The position numbers were made by a program, and so were the translations under genes. The notes beneath the pieces were generated by a model that did no database searches, was not told where the DNA came from, and saw only the letters and a list, made by a program, of their open reading frames with translations. DNA of 54,280 nt from the NCBI RefSeq assembly GCF_009711415.1, contig NZ_SMLZ01000085.1, forward strand, positions 1 through 54,280, in the 5' to 3' direction. This stretch comes from Roseibium denhamense. GTDB taxonomy: Bacteria > Pseudomonadota > Alphaproteobacteria > Rhizobiales > Stappiaceae. Shown here piece after piece: positions 43,400 to 52,264 of the stretch. Each line of letters opens with the position of its first letter. Positions within the stretch are counted from its first letter, which is position 1.

Positions 43400-44083
43400 T
43401 CAGACTTGGCGCACCACGATCTTGGTCTGGAGTGGAACACGCCCATAAAGGTCGATGATATCCTGCTGCAGCATGCGGACGCAGCCTGAGGAAACGGCTT
43501 GCCCGATCGACCAGGCTTCCGGTGTGCCATGGATCCGGTAGAGGGTGTCTTTTCGGCCCTCGTAGATGTAGAGAGCCCGGGCCCCGAGTGGATTGGACAG
43601 TCCGGGCGGCATGCCGCCTGCATATTTTTCAAGTTCCGGCTGGCGCTGGCGCATTTCAGCTGGCGGGAACCACTTGGGCCATTCTCTTTTGGCCCCGATC
43701 CGCGCGGTTCCGCCCCAATCAAATCCCGCCCGTCCGATCCCGACGCCGTAGCGCAAGGCTTTGCCGTCCGGTTGTGTCAGATAGAGAAACCGTCCCGGTG
43801 TATCGACAATGATCGTGCCGACCGGTTCCTCGGATGTAAAATTGACCTGCTGGCGGTAATAGGCCGGATTGATCTTTGAAATGTTGACGGCAGGAATAGG
43901 AAACTGCTCGTTCGGCATAGCGCGATAAAGGCGCGCATAATCCGTTGCTGGACGGCTGGCTCCGGCAGATGCAGCCGTTTGGACCGAGGGCGTGCCAGGA
44001 CGCGGAGGCAGCTGGGCGGTGTTGTTGCACCCGGCAAGAAGCAGTCCTGTTGAAGACCATAGAAAAGAACGACGTGACAGCAT
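43400..44083 (-). CDS. L,D-transpeptidase (YkuD), lipoprotein-like, copy 1
   Basis: This 227-aa exported protein starts with an RR-containing signal (MLSRRSFLWSSTGLLLAGC), which combines a twin-arginine-like pair with a lipobox LAGC, so it is probably a periplasm-facing lipoprotein. The YkuD domain has GTIIVDTPGRFLYLTQPDGK, the His in YRIHGTPEAWSIGQAVSSG and the catalytic Cys in SSGCVRMLQQDIIDLY. It should form 3-3 peptidoglycan cross-links or anchor proteins. It is a clear paralogue of the next gene, so a local duplication is likely. Confidence 0.9.
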   Translation of the reverse strand: MLSRRSFLWSSTGLLLAGCNNTAQLPPRPGTPSVQTAASAGASRPATDYARLYRAMPNEQFPIPAVNISKINPAYYRQQVNFTSEEPVGTIIVDTPGRFLYLTQPDGKALRYGVGIGRAGFDWGGTARIGAKREWPKWFPPAEMRQRQPELEKYAGGMPPGLSNPLGARALYIYEGRKDTLYRIHGTPEAWSIGQAVSSGCVRMLQQDIIDLYGRVPLQTKIVVRQV

Positions 44084-44268
44084 GAAGGCCAGGTCTTCCG
44101 ATCACAAATTGTGTGTGGCACCAACCGGCGGCAAATCAGTCCGCCGGTACCCGCCACTTTTTTGGCCTTCAAGCGTACTTCATTTCAAGTCACAACCTGA
44201 GGAGGCCCGGGAACATATCCAAAGCAATATGTCCTGCTGCCCACGATTTAGGAGAAACCGCCTCGCTC

Positions 44269-44934
44269 TCAGGCCTGCAAGACCACGATTGGGGTATCAT
44301 CCGGCACCCGATTGTACAGATCGATTATGTCCTGGTGCAGAAGGCGCACGCAACCAGACGACACCGCCTGGCCAATGGACCAGTATTCCGATGTGCCATG
44401 CAACCGGTAGAGCGTGTCCTTGCCGCCTTCGAAAATGTAAAGGGCGCGCGCGCCGAGCGGGTTTTCAAGGCCGGGCGCCATGCCATTCCTGAATTCTTCC
44501 AGCTCCGGCTCACGTTCAATCATTTCCGCGGGTGGTGTCCAGGTCGGCCATGGCCGCTTGTAGGCGATCCTCGCCCGGCCGCCCCAGTCAAACCCGGCCC
44601 GGCCGATGCCAACGCCGTAGCGCATGGCTTTGCCGTTTTCCATGGTCAGGTAGAGGTAGCGGTTCGGCGTATCGACGATAATCGTGCCTGCGCGCTCTGG
44701 CGAATAGTAGTCAACGAGCTGACGGTAATAGGTCGGATCGATCTTGGTCAGGTCGACTGCCGGAATCGGGAACTGTTCTTCCGGCATGGCCCGGTACATT
44801 TGAACATACTCAGCCGCGATGGGACGGCCCTTGTAGGTCAATCCCGATGGCTGCGGGGCCGGAGCGCGGGCTGTTGAACAACCTGCTGCCAATGTTGCCG
44901 CCGCGGATGCGATAAAGATACGTCGGTTGAGCAT
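44269..44934 (-). CDS. L,D-transpeptidase (YkuD), lipoprotein-like, copy 2
   Basis: The ATG at 44934 gives a 221-aa precursor with MLNRRIFIASAAATLAAGC, again an RR pair with lipobox AAGC. The mature part closely follows copy 1: MYRAMPEEQFPIPAVDLTKI, GTIIVDTPNRYLYLTMENGK, GVGIGRAGFDWGG, and the active site HGTSEYWSIGQAVSSGCVRL. It lies 185 bp upstream of copy 1 on the same strand. A terminator separates it from the phosphoribosyltransferase operon, so it should have its own promoter in 44935-44980. Confidence 0.9.
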   Translation of the reverse strand: MLNRRIFIASAAATLAAGCSTARAPAPQPSGLTYKGRPIAAEYVQMYRAMPEEQFPIPAVDLTKIDPTYYRQLVDYYSPERAGTIIVDTPNRYLYLTMENGKAMRYGVGIGRAGFDWGGRARIAYKRPWPTWTPPAEMIEREPELEEFRNGMAPGLENPLGARALYIFEGGKDTLYRLHGTSEYWSIGQAVSSGCVRLLHQDIIDLYNRVPDDTPIVVLQA

Positions 44935-44979
44935 TCCAATTTCCGTTGCGTGGTTTCTGTCGGCCTGCAGGAAGCACGC

Positions 44980-45017
44980 CAAATAAAGAGCCGGTCGAGA
45001 GGCTTCCCTCAACCGGC
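44980..45017 (-). terminator. Terminator of the zf-CHCC to gpt operon
   Basis: GCCGGTCGAG (44990-44999) pairs with CTCAACCGGC (45008-45017), one mismatch and an 8-nt loop. In the minus direction TCTTTATTT follows directly. It lies 107 bp behind the gpt stop codon. Confidence 0.55.
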
Positions 45018-45123
45018 CATTCACGCTTATCAGCAAAATTTCGTCGGAAAAGAGGCACCGACTTCACCTTGCGGTGAACCTCCTGCGCCAGAGCGTCAGG
45101 GTGTGTCTTTTGCGCACCGGCCG

Positions 45124-45633
45124 TTAGCCGGCGGTCTCTTTGGCCAGCGGCGGCTGGAACTGCCAACCCATGTCCCACGGGAAGTAGATCCAGGTGTCCT
45201 GAGACACCTCGGTCACAAAGGTATCCACCATCGGTACGCCGACAGGCTTCGCGTAGACCGTTGCGAAATGGGCTTTGGGCAGCATTTCGCGCACAACTTT
45301 CATGGTCTTGCCTGTATCGACAAGGTCATCAATGACGAGAACGCCGCTGCCTTCCCCGTCATCAAGGTCGACGACCTTCGGGTCGACCGGCTTGATGACA
45401 TCGAGCCGGCCCTGAGTGTCGTAATCGTGGTAGGAAGCGATACAGACCGTTTCAATCGTGCGGATCCCGAGTTCGCGCGCGACAATACCGGCCGGGACCA
45501 GTCCGCCGCGGGTGATGCAGACAATCGCCTTCCATTCACCGACACTGGACAGCCGCCAGGCAAGAGCCCGGGAATCGCGGTGAAACATATCCCATGAAAC
45601 CGGGAAGGCTTTGTCTTGTGCTGGGTTTTCCAT
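45124..45633 (-). CDS. gpt: Xanthine (xanthine-guanine) phosphoribosyltransferase
   Basis: Gpt salvages xanthine and guanine by joining them to PRPP to form XMP and GMP. The 169-aa protein has the PRPP loop [17 protein letters not shown], the N-terminal [20 protein letters not shown], and the C-terminal [15 protein letters not shown] typical of Gpt. Length is slightly above the E. coli enzyme. It is 16 bp behind the CinA-type gene and last in a minus-strand operon. Confidence 0.94.
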   Translation of the reverse strand: MENPAQDKAFPVSWDMFHRDSRALAWRLSSVGEWKAIVCITRGGLVPAGIVARELGIRTIETVCIASYHDYDTQGRLDVIKPVDPKVVDLDDGEGSGVLVIDDLVDTGKTMKVVREMLPKAHFATVYAKPVGVPMVDTFVTEVSQDTWIYFPWDMGWQFQPPLAKETAG

Positions 45634-45649
45634 TCTAAAATCCTTCGCG

Positions 45650-46393
45650 TTACCCGGAAATCTCTGTCACGGCTTGCGACACGTCTTTGGCCGCGGCGCT
45701 CAGCACGGCTTCGTCTCGCGCCCGGATAACAATCTGTGTTGTGAATTTGCCATCTGTGGCTTTCGGATAGGAACCGATCAGGGTGTTCGGATGCGCATCT
45801 TGGATCGCGGCAAGGCGCTCCGCGATACGGCTTTCCGGCATGTCGGCAGACACGGTTTCAGACAGCATCCTGGTGCCGGTTTTCAACGTGGGCGCCACCG
45901 CATCCATCATTGCCTGCATAATTGACGGCACACCGGCCATCACATGGACATTGCCAATCCGGAAACCAGGCGCTTTTGAAACCTTGTTTTCAATCAGATC
46001 TGCGCCTTCGGGGATCCGCGCCATACGTTTGCGGGCGTCCGTGAATTGGCCGCGCGCGTAGTGGCTTTCCAGAATCGCCACGGCCCTTGGATCCAGGTTT
46101 AGTGGAACCTTGAATGCGGCGGCGACACTTTCCGCAGTGATATCGTCATGGGTGGGGCCGATCCCACCGGAGGTGAAAACGTAGTCATACCGCTGGCGGA
46201 GGGCATTTACCGCTTCGACAATGTCTTCCTTGATGTCGGCAACAACCCTGACTTCTTTTAGATCTATGCCAAGAGACGTCATATAGTCGGCAACAAAGCC
46301 GATATTCTTGTCTTTGGTCCGGCCGGACAGGATCTCGTCACCAATGACCAGGAATGCAGCTGTAACGATGCTTTCTGCCTTTCCGCCGGTCAT
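45650..46393 (-). CDS. CinA N-terminal-type molybdopterin-binding domain protein
   Basis: From the ATG at 46393, with GAGGGGA upstream, this 247-aa protein has a MoCF-biosynthesis-like domain: [20 protein letters not shown], then [20 protein letters not shown] and [16 protein letters not shown]. It corresponds to the N-terminal half of CinA and lacks the C-terminal PncC amidase. Related domains hydrolyse ADP-ribose or bind molybdopterin; the activity here is unknown. It sits between an FAD monooxygenase and gpt on the same strand, probably in one operon. Confidence 0.85.
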   Translation of the reverse strand: MTGGKAESIVTAAFLVIGDEILSGRTKDKNIGFVADYMTSLGIDLKEVRVVADIKEDIVEAVNALRQRYDYVFTSGGIGPTHDDITAESVAAAFKVPLNLDPRAVAILESHYARGQFTDARKRMARIPEGADLIENKVSKAPGFRIGNVHVMAGVPSIMQAMMDAVAPTLKTGTRMLSETVSADMPESRIAERLAAIQDAHPNTLIGSYPKATDGKFTTQIVIRARDEAVLSAAAKDVSQAVTEISG

Positions 46394-46465
46394 GCTGAAA
46401 CGTCCCCTCATTGAATGAAATCTGGCTTTATAGCAGCTTTCCGCTGAGCTCAAGCGCAGGCTTTG

Positions 46466-47665
46466 TTATTGCGGCGGTGTCCAGCCGTAAATGTTGTCGA
46501 ATCTCGCCGCCAGTTTCTGCGCGCCCGACAGGCGCAGGACTGTGTTCCGCGCTGCGGCAAGAATGCCGTCCATATGAAAAGTCCTAGCGTTCCGGAAAGC
46601 TTGTGCCTGAACCGTTCGAACACGCGCCTTGCGGCTTTCTTCATAAGCGCGCAAGGCGGCCGGTATGTTTTCGGTATTTGGCGGCAAATGGTGCGCGAGG
46701 ACGGCGGCGTCCTCAATCGCCATCGCCGCGCCTTGCGCCATGTAGGGAAGCATTGCATGCGCTGAATCGCCGAGCAGAGCCACGTGACCATGGGTCCAGG
46801 GTCCCGATGCATCCACGCTGCACAAGGCCCATTTCAACCAGCTGTCCGGAGCATTCAGGAGGTTGCGCACATCAGAGGGCCAATGTCTGAAATTGTGGAT
46901 CAGATCCTCCTGGCGCGCGGGCGCTGACCAGGTTTCGTCCTGCCACGGCTCTTCGACAAGAGCGACAATGTTCAACAGCTGGCCGTCCCGGATCGGGTAG
47001 TGCACCAGATGCGATCTCTTGTGTAGCCAGAGGCCGGAATTCTTGTGCCAGCGCTCTGGAACGTTCTCAATGGGGACCGTCGCGCGATACGCGACCTGTC
47101 CGCTGAAACGCGCGTTTTGGTGTTCCGGGACCAGCTTTCGCGTCTTCGACCAGACGCCGTCGGCTCCGATCAGAGCTTTGCAGGTCTGTGAGTTCGCATT
47201 TCCCCCGGTGTGAAATGAACATGTCAGACCGCCAAAAGGTGAGGCGGTTATGTCTTCAACGGTCGTGTCCACAATCAGGCGAATGCCGTCATCGGAGCTT
47301 GCCGCCTCAAGCAAGACGTTTTGGAGATCGGCACGATGAACCACCCAAAAGGGGTTCCCGTGCCGGGTCTTCAGAAAACCGCCGAGCTCGACGCGGCTGA
47401 TCTTGTCACCGGTTTGACCGGACCAGATCTCCAGGTTCGGCGGCGCATAGACCTTGGGTGCCAGGGCATCAAGCAGCCCCAGCTGGGCGAGGACAGCGCA
47501 GGCGTTGGGAGACAGCTGCAAGCCGGCTCCGACCTCCTTCAGGTTCGTCGCGCGCTCGAGAACAACAATCTCATGCCCGGCTTTGCGCAAGGCTAAGGCG
47601 GCGCTCAAGCCGCCGATGCCTGCGCCAGCAATTACAATCGGTGCCGATGATGGGGTTTCAGACAT
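46466..47665 (-). CDS. FAD-dependent monooxygenase (salicylate hydroxylase-like)
   Basis: This 399-aa group A flavoprotein monooxygenase should use NAD(P)H and O2 to hydroxylate an aromatic or similar substrate. The N-terminal Rossmann motif is IAGAGIGGLSAALALRKAGH, the middle has an IGADGVWS segment, and GDSAHAMLPYMAQGAAMAIE binds the ribityl part of FAD. Closest family resemblance is to salicylate and 3-hydroxybenzoate hydroxylases, but no aromatic degradation genes lie near, so the substrate is open. It starts 15 bp behind the zf-CHCC gene. Confidence 0.9.
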   Translation of the reverse strand: MSETPSSAPIVIAGAGIGGLSAALALRKAGHEIVVLERATNLKEVGAGLQLSPNACAVLAQLGLLDALAPKVYAPPNLEIWSGQTGDKISRVELGGFLKTRHGNPFWVVHRADLQNVLLEAASSDDGIRLIVDTTVEDITASPFGGLTCSFHTGGNANSQTCKALIGADGVWSKTRKLVPEHQNARFSGQVAYRATVPIENVPERWHKNSGLWLHKRSHLVHYPIRDGQLLNIVALVEEPWQDETWSAPARQEDLIHNFRHWPSDVRNLLNAPDSWLKWALCSVDASGPWTHGHVALLGDSAHAMLPYMAQGAAMAIEDAAVLAHHLPPNTENIPAALRAYEESRKARVRTVQAQAFRNARTFHMDGILAAARNTVLRLSGAQKLAARFDNIYGWTPPQ

Positions 47666-47680
47666 CCGTATTGCCTGCGG

Positions 47681-47926
47681 TCAGGCTGCTACTGGTGTCC
47701 AGGTGCAGTCCATTGGCGAGGATTGGGCCGGCTCGAGGGTTGCATCATATTTGTAAAGCGTAGAGCAGTAGGGGCAGACAATTTCGTTCTCGTCGCCCAT
47801 GTCCAGAAACACGTGCGGGTGGTCGAACGGGGGATGCGCCCCGATACACATGAATTCACGTGCGCCGATTGCAACAGAATCATGTCCGCTTGAGTTTTGA
47901 AAATGCGGGACAACCTTATCCGCCAT
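47681..47926 (-). CDS. zf-CHCC zinc-finger domain protein
   Basis: This 81-aa protein carries a CHCC zinc finger: Cys in FMCIGAHPPFDHPHVFLDMG, the following His residues, and IVCPYCSTLYKYD. The domain is the bacterial counterpart of mitochondrial complex I subunit NDUFS6, though a link to complex I is not shown here. I use the ATG at 47926 (MADKVVPHFQ), two codons after another ATG. It heads the minus-strand operon with the monooxygenase, CinA-type and gpt genes, and is divergent from an alpha/beta hydrolase gene. Confidence 0.87.
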   Translation of the reverse strand: MADKVVPHFQNSSGHDSVAIGAREFMCIGAHPPFDHPHVFLDMGDENEIVCPYCSTLYKYDATLEPAQSSPMDCTWTPVAA

Positions 47927-48159
47927 GGTCAAATTCCTCTAATGATGTGGGCAAACCACCCTCTCAAAATTTTCCGGACCATACCGGTTTGAAATCAAAA
48001 AGTGTAGTGCCGTCGCGCTGCGGTTCACGGTCACACACGCGAATTGCTGTCTTGCCTGGAGGGATTCAGCTTTGTTTCCAGATCCTTTGCCAAAGAAGAC
48101 GCTTGCCCTTACTGTAGAGACTGACTAATAATTCCGTTTACGTAAAGGTTATATACAAG

Positions 48160-48915
48160 ATGCCTCGTTTCGAAGCTGATGAAATTGCCTTGGCCTATTT
48201 GGACGAAGGGGAAGGGGAGCCCATCCTGCTTATCCATGGCTTTGCCTCCAACAAAGAGGTCAATTGGCAATATCCGGGATGGGTGGATCTGCTTGTGAAA
48301 GAAGGCCGCCGGGTGATTGCGATTGATAACCGCGGCCATGGCCAGAGCCAGAAGTTTCATGATCCGGCTGCCTATGGGGCGCCCGTGATGGCGGAAGATG
48401 CCCGGCGTCTTTTGGATCATCTTGGTATCGAGAGCGCCGACGTCATGGGATACTCCATGGGTGCGCGCATCACAGCTTTTCTGGCCCTCAATCATCCAGA
48501 CCGCGTGCGCCGCGCTGTCTTCAGTGGGTTGGGCTACGGCATGGTCACCGGGGTTGGGGACCCGGAGCCGATTGCAGCGGCTCTTGAGGCCGAACGCTTG
48601 CAGGATGTGAGCGACCGGACCGGCCGAGCGTTCAGGGCTTTCGCCGAGCAAACCGGTTCGGACCGGTTGGCCCTTGCTGCCTGCATGCGGTCCTCCCGCC
48701 AGAAAATCACCGAGGCTGACGTAACCCGGATATCCCAACCGGTACTTGTGGCTGTCGGTACCAAAGACGATATCGCCGGGTCTCCACAGAAGCTTGCAGC
48801 GCTTATGCCGCATGCGGACGTCCTTGAGATCCCGGGGCGCGATCACATGGTTGCCGTTGGCGACAAGGTTCACAAGCAAGGCGTGTTGGCCTTTTTGAAC
48901 AATGTCGACGCCTAG
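48160..48915 (+). CDS. Alpha/beta hydrolase
   Basis: This 251-aa alpha/beta hydrolase has the oxyanion region LLIHGFASNKEVNWQYPGW, the segment IAIDNRGHGQS, the nucleophile elbow GYSMGAR near residue 95, an Asp in VGTKDDIAG, and the catalytic His in PGRDHMVAV. There is no signal peptide, so it is cytoplasmic. The substrate cannot be told from the sequence; esters or lactones are typical. It is divergent from the zf-CHCC operon and has a repeat element 6 bp behind its stop codon. Confidence 0.9.
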   Translation: MPRFEADEIALAYLDEGEGEPILLIHGFASNKEVNWQYPGWVDLLVKEGRRVIAIDNRGHGQSQKFHDPAAYGAPVMAEDARRLLDHLGIESADVMGYSMGARITAFLALNHPDRVRRAVFSGLGYGMVTGVGDPEPIAAALEAERLQDVSDRTGRAFRAFAEQTGSDRLALAACMRSSRQKITEADVTRISQPVLVAVGTKDDIAGSPQKLAALMPHADVLEIPGRDHMVAVGDKVHKQGVLAFLNNVDA

Positions 48916-48921
48916 AGGAAT

Positions 48922-48987
48922 TCCCACTCAGAAAGAAACGCGCCGGTTCTGTCTGAGTGGGAGAAATTGCTCTTGATTTGAGCGTGT
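48922..48987 (+). repeat. Dispersed 3'-end repeat, copy A
   Basis: About 66 bp starting 6 bp behind the hydrolase stop codon. TCCCACTCAGA (48922-48932) pairs with TCTGAGTGGGA (48952-48962), a perfect 11-bp stem. A related sequence of about 65 bp lies at 52265-52329 on the minus strand, also 6 bp behind a stop codon. The two agree over the first 29 bases with three differences and then over TTGAT and GTGT blocks. It may act as a 3' stabiliser or REP-like element. Confidence 0.6.
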
Positions 48988-49089
48988 TAGAGCATCTTTT
49001 TCCGATCTGATTGATCGCTCCGGCGGTTCAATCTGACCGGCAGATGCTTCAGTCAGTCCGGCCGGGAGGGCCGGTCCTTGGGAGGGGTG

Positions 49090-49974
49090 ATGTATCCGAA
49101 GCGTGTGACATTTCAGGGCGCAGAACAAAACAGTCTGGTTGCCGACCGGTATGGTTCGGACGGGCAGCCGGTTGTTCTGTTGCATGGCGGCGGCCAAACC
49201 CGCCATTCGTGGGACACAGCAGCGGCGCGCATCGCGGATCTGGGCCACCGGGTTTACTCCATCGACCAGCGCGGACATGGCGAGAGCGATTGGGTCGAGA
49301 CCCGGAACTACACCTTTTCGGACTTCGGGAAGGATCTTGTCGCGGTTACCCGCCAAATCGAAGCCCTCCACCGCGCAAAACCAGTTGCCGTCGGTGCCTC
49401 CCTGGGAGGCTTTGCCGGAATGCTGGCCGAAGGTTTGGAAAAGCCCGGATGCCTCTCGGCTCTTGTGCTTGTCGACATCACGCCGCGGATCGACATGGGC
49501 GGGGTCAGCAAGATCATCGGTTTCATGGGCGAACGGGTCGAAGAAGGGTTTGAAACTGTCGAGGAAGCTGCCGATGCCATTGCCCGTTACTTGCCGAACA
49601 GGGCGCGGCCGAAGGATCTGTCCGGTCTCAGCAAGAACTTGCGGCTTCATGAGGATGGCCGTTACCGCTGGCATTGGGATCCGGCCTTCCTGAATTCAAG
49701 GCAGAATCACGATCCGGAGCTGGCCAGCGAAGTCCAGGCCAACATGCTGAAAGCTGCGCGAAACCTTCGCCTTCCGGTTCTCCTGATCCGTGGACGGAAT
49801 TCGGAGCTTGTGTCGATGGAACATGTCGAGGAGTTCAAGGACTGTGTTCCGCACGCGAAATTCACCGACATTCATGACGCAGGTCATATGGTGGCCGGTG
49901 ACCGGAATGATGTGTTTGCCGGGGCTGTTGAGGATTTCCTGACTGATCTGAAAGCGGAAGCCGCGATTGCGTAA
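49090..49974 (+). CDS. Alpha/beta hydrolase
   Basis: The ATG at 49090 follows GGAGGGG directly. The 294-aa protein has VVLLHGGGQTRHSWDTAA, then YSIDQRGHGESDW, the nucleophile elbow GASLGGFAG near residue 105, and the catalytic His in DAGHMVAGDR. It differs from the other hydrolase 170 bp upstream in length and cap region, so the two are not a recent duplicate. No signal peptide is seen. The substrate is unknown. It converges with an enoyl-CoA hydratase gene, 9 bp away. Confidence 0.9.
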   Translation: MYPKRVTFQGAEQNSLVADRYGSDGQPVVLLHGGGQTRHSWDTAAARIADLGHRVYSIDQRGHGESDWVETRNYTFSDFGKDLVAVTRQIEALHRAKPVAVGASLGGFAGMLAEGLEKPGCLSALVLVDITPRIDMGGVSKIIGFMGERVEEGFETVEEAADAIARYLPNRARPKDLSGLSKNLRLHEDGRYRWHWDPAFLNSRQNHDPELASEVQANMLKAARNLRLPVLLIRGRNSELVSMEHVEEFKDCVPHAKFTDIHDAGHMVAGDRNDVFAGAVEDFLTDLKAEAAIA

Positions 49975-49983
49975 CGTCTCCGC

Positions 49984-50799
49984 TTATTCGCCCTTGAAGA
50001 CGGGGGACCTTTTTTCCAGGAAGGCGCGGCACCCCTCGGCGTAGTCCGCGCTCTGGATACAGGTGTCAGCGTCCTGGAAAGCAGCCTCCAGCTGGTCTGG
50101 GCGATCTGGTGCGGATTGCAGCAGGTTGATGGCTCTCTTGGCGGCCAGGAGGGAAAGAGGCGCGTTTTCGGATATTTTTTTGCAAAGGGCATTTACACGC
50201 GCATCGAGTTCCGCTTCGTCAATGACTTCATTGACCAGACCCATTTGCAACGCAGTCTGGCTTGTTAACCGCTCGGCCGTAAAGAGTATGTGCTTGGCAT
50301 GGCTCGGTGTCACTGCGGCCAGCAGGTCGCCGAGCGCTTCGGGCGGATAAGCAAGGCCCAGCCGGGCGGCAGGGATCCCGAAAAAGCTGGAGCGTTCTGC
50401 AATGCGGCTGTCACAGGCCAGGGCCAGACCCAGTCCGCCGCCGAGACAGGCGCCCCTGATGACCGCAATGACGGGAACGGAAAGGGTCCGGATCGCCGAA
50501 AAAGCAGCTACGTTGATTGCGTCATATAGTTTGGCAGCCTCTGGAGAGGCGCGCACGTCCTGGAACTCCGAGATATCCGCTCCGGCGCAGAATGCCGCTT
50601 CCCCAGCGCCCCTTAAAATGGCCACTCGGATCGACGCGTCGTCCCGGATGCGCTTGCACAGACCCGGCAGGGCCTGCCAGTCTGCAAGCGTTAAGGCGTT
50701 CTTGCGCTCCGGCGCATTCAGGATGATCTGCGCAACCGGGCCGTTCCTGGATAGAACGAGATTTCCCATTTGAAGGTCTTCAGACGTTTGGCTTTGCAT
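49984..50799 (-). CDS. Enoyl-CoA hydratase/isomerase family protein
   Basis: From the ATG at 50799, with GGGAGA upstream, this 271-aa crotonase-fold protein has the CoA oxyanion segment FCAGADISEFQ and RGACLGGGLGLALACDSRIA, then FGIPAARLGLAYPPEA. Crotonase enzymes hydrate, isomerise or decarboxylate acyl-CoA; the exact substrate cannot be inferred. It stands alone, with no other beta-oxidation gene nearby. Confidence 0.88.
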   Translation of the reverse strand: MQSQTSEDLQMGNLVLSRNGPVAQIILNAPERKNALTLADWQALPGLCKRIRDDASIRVAILRGAGEAAFCAGADISEFQDVRASPEAAKLYDAINVAAFSAIRTLSVPVIAVIRGACLGGGLGLALACDSRIAERSSFFGIPAARLGLAYPPEALGDLLAAVTPSHAKHILFTAERLTSQTALQMGLVNEVIDEAELDARVNALCKKISENAPLSLLAAKRAINLLQSAPDRPDQLEAAFQDADTCIQSADYAEGCRAFLEKRSPVFKGE

Positions 50800-50980
50800 C
50801 TTGTCTCCCGGCGGATTGGTCCAGCCTTCAGCTGGGGCATCATAAAGAACTGGAAACGTTAGCGCTTCTTTGCCTATAAGCGGCACTCATATCTGATATC
50901 AGGAACTTTTGTTTGGGAAAACTGACGGCTGGCCCTATCTTAAGGGCGCAATCGCGAGGGCTGTCAAAGGGAGATAAGCC

Positions 50981-51835
50981 ATGTCTGCACCAATCAAGAA
51001 GTCTGGATTGGAGACAGTCACAAGCCATGACCCGGTTTGGCGGCAACTGAGAGACGAAGCCCAGGCAATGGTCGCGGCAGAGCCCGCGCTGTCTTCCTTC
51101 GTCTATGAAACCGTTCTGAATCACGACAGTCTGGAAGAGGCCGTGCTTCACAGATTGGGTGACCGGCTGGGGCGGGACATCGTCTCCGCCTCTTTGATCC
51201 GGCAGACCTACCTTGAAGCGCTTTCGGATGAGCCGGAGCTGGCTGAAATCTTCCGCGTCGATATTGTCGCCGTCTTCGACAGGGATCCTGCATGCTTCCG
51301 GTACCTGGAGCCCGTGCTCTACTTCAAGGGGTTCCATGGTCTGCAAACCCACCGCCTCGCAAACTGGCTATGGCGCAAGGGGCGCAAGGATTTTGCGCTT
51401 TACCTGCAAAGCCGTGCTTCGGAAGTCTTTCAGATCGATATTCATCCGGCGGTGCCTGTCGGACGCGGCATCTTCATTGACCATGGAACCGGCATCGTTG
51501 TCGGTGGGACTGCGGTGATCGGGGATGATGTCTCCATCCTGCAAGGCGTGACGCTTGGCGGTACCGGCAAGGAAGGCGGGGACCGCCATCCCAAGATCCG
51601 CCATGGTGTTTTGATCGGGGCCGGTGCCAAAGTGCTCGGCAATCTGGAGATCGGACATTGCAGCAGGATCGCTGCGGGGTCCGTCGTTCTTGGAAATGTT
51701 CCTGAAAACTCGACCGTTGCAGGTGTGCCGGCGAAAATTGTCGGGAAAGCCGGGTGTTCGGAGCCGTCGCGCAGCATGAACCAGCTGCTCAGCGAGGATT
51801 TGGCCATGCGGGGCGAGGAAGACGGGGAAAGCTGA
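50981..51835 (+). CDS. cysE: Serine O-acetyltransferase
   Basis: CysE acetylates L-serine from acetyl-CoA, the first step of cysteine synthesis. This 284-aa protein has the N-terminal helical SATase domain (DPVWRQLRDEAQAMVAAEPA) and a left-handed beta-helix with hexapeptide repeats: IDHGTGIVVGGTAVIGDDV, ILQGVTLGGTGKEGGDRHPK and IGAGAKVLGNLEIG. The catalytic His residues lie in HPAVPVG and IDHGTG. AGGGAG precedes the ATG. An exact 10-bp palindrome CTGATATCAG lies about 80 bp upstream, of unknown role. The downstream gene is DUF3126. Confidence 0.95.
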   Translation: MSAPIKKSGLETVTSHDPVWRQLRDEAQAMVAAEPALSSFVYETVLNHDSLEEAVLHRLGDRLGRDIVSASLIRQTYLEALSDEPELAEIFRVDIVAVFDRDPACFRYLEPVLYFKGFHGLQTHRLANWLWRKGRKDFALYLQSRASEVFQIDIHPAVPVGRGIFIDHGTGIVVGGTAVIGDDVSILQGVTLGGTGKEGGDRHPKIRHGVLIGAGAKVLGNLEIGHCSRIAAGSVVLGNVPENSTVAGVPAKIVGKAGCSEPSRSMNQLLSEDLAMRGEEDGES

Positions 51836-51916
51836 CGGAAAGTGTTTGGCAATCCGGACAGGTCTTGTAGGTTCCGCGCGAACGAGCCAAGAGCCAATCA
51901 ATAAGGAGACAGCGCT

Positions 51917-52135
51917 TTGAAACCTGATGAAATCCGCAAGATCGAAGCCTATTTGCGGGCGAAATTCGAGCTGCCCAGCATTCAGGTCCGGGCGCGCCCG
52001 CGCAAGGACGACTCGGCGGAGGTTTATATTGGCGAAGAATTTATCGGCGTGATCTTCCGAGACGATGAGGACGAGGATCTAAGCTGGAATTTCCAAATGG
52101 CGATTCTGGAAATCGATCTGGACGAAGTCAGCTAA
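51917..52135 (+). CDS. DUF3126 family protein
   Basis: This 72-aa protein matches DUF3126, a small alphaproteobacterial family of unknown function: EIRKIEAYLRAKFELPSIQV, then EVYIGEEFIGVIFRDDEDED and SWNFQMAILEIDLDE. It starts with TTG, preceded by a strong AAGGAG eight to nine bases upstream. It is very acidic at its C-terminus. It follows cysE by 81 bp and is closed by a strong terminator, so cysE-DUF3126 may form one unit. Confidence 0.88.
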   Translation: MKPDEIRKIEAYLRAKFELPSIQVRARPRKDDSAEVYIGEEFIGVIFRDDEDEDLSWNFQMAILEIDLDEVS

Positions 52136-52158
52136 TACAGGCTTTGCGAACCTTTGAA

Positions 52159-52187
52159 ACAGCGCTCTCGGAGCGCTGTTTTTTATT
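52159..52187 (+). terminator. Rho-independent terminator after DUF3126
   Basis: ACAGCGCTC (52159-52167) pairs perfectly with GAGCGCTGT (52171-52179) around TCG, followed by TTTTTTATT. It is the clearest plus-strand terminator in the window and ends the cysE-DUF3126 unit. Confidence 0.9.
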
Positions 52188-52264
52188 GGTCCGCACCGTT
52201 CAAGCAGCTGAGGCAATCAGCTCAAAGCGTGGGACGTTTTGTCAGAAGCGTCCAAAGCCAATTG

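Noticed and set aside
44121..44150. GC-rich hairpin ACCGGCGG/CCGCCGGT between the two transpeptidases as a terminator
   Set aside because: No T-tract follows on the minus strand, where the genes lie, so termination is not supported.
48109..48927. 272-codon minus-strand frame opposite the first alpha/beta hydrolase
   Set aside because: The plus-strand hydrolase has a complete catalytic triad pattern, and the minus frame shows no recognisable domain.
49984..50799. Two hydrolases plus enoyl-CoA hydratase as a degradation cluster
   Set aside because: The genes are on opposite strands, separately promoted and without other pathway genes, so a common pathway is not supported.
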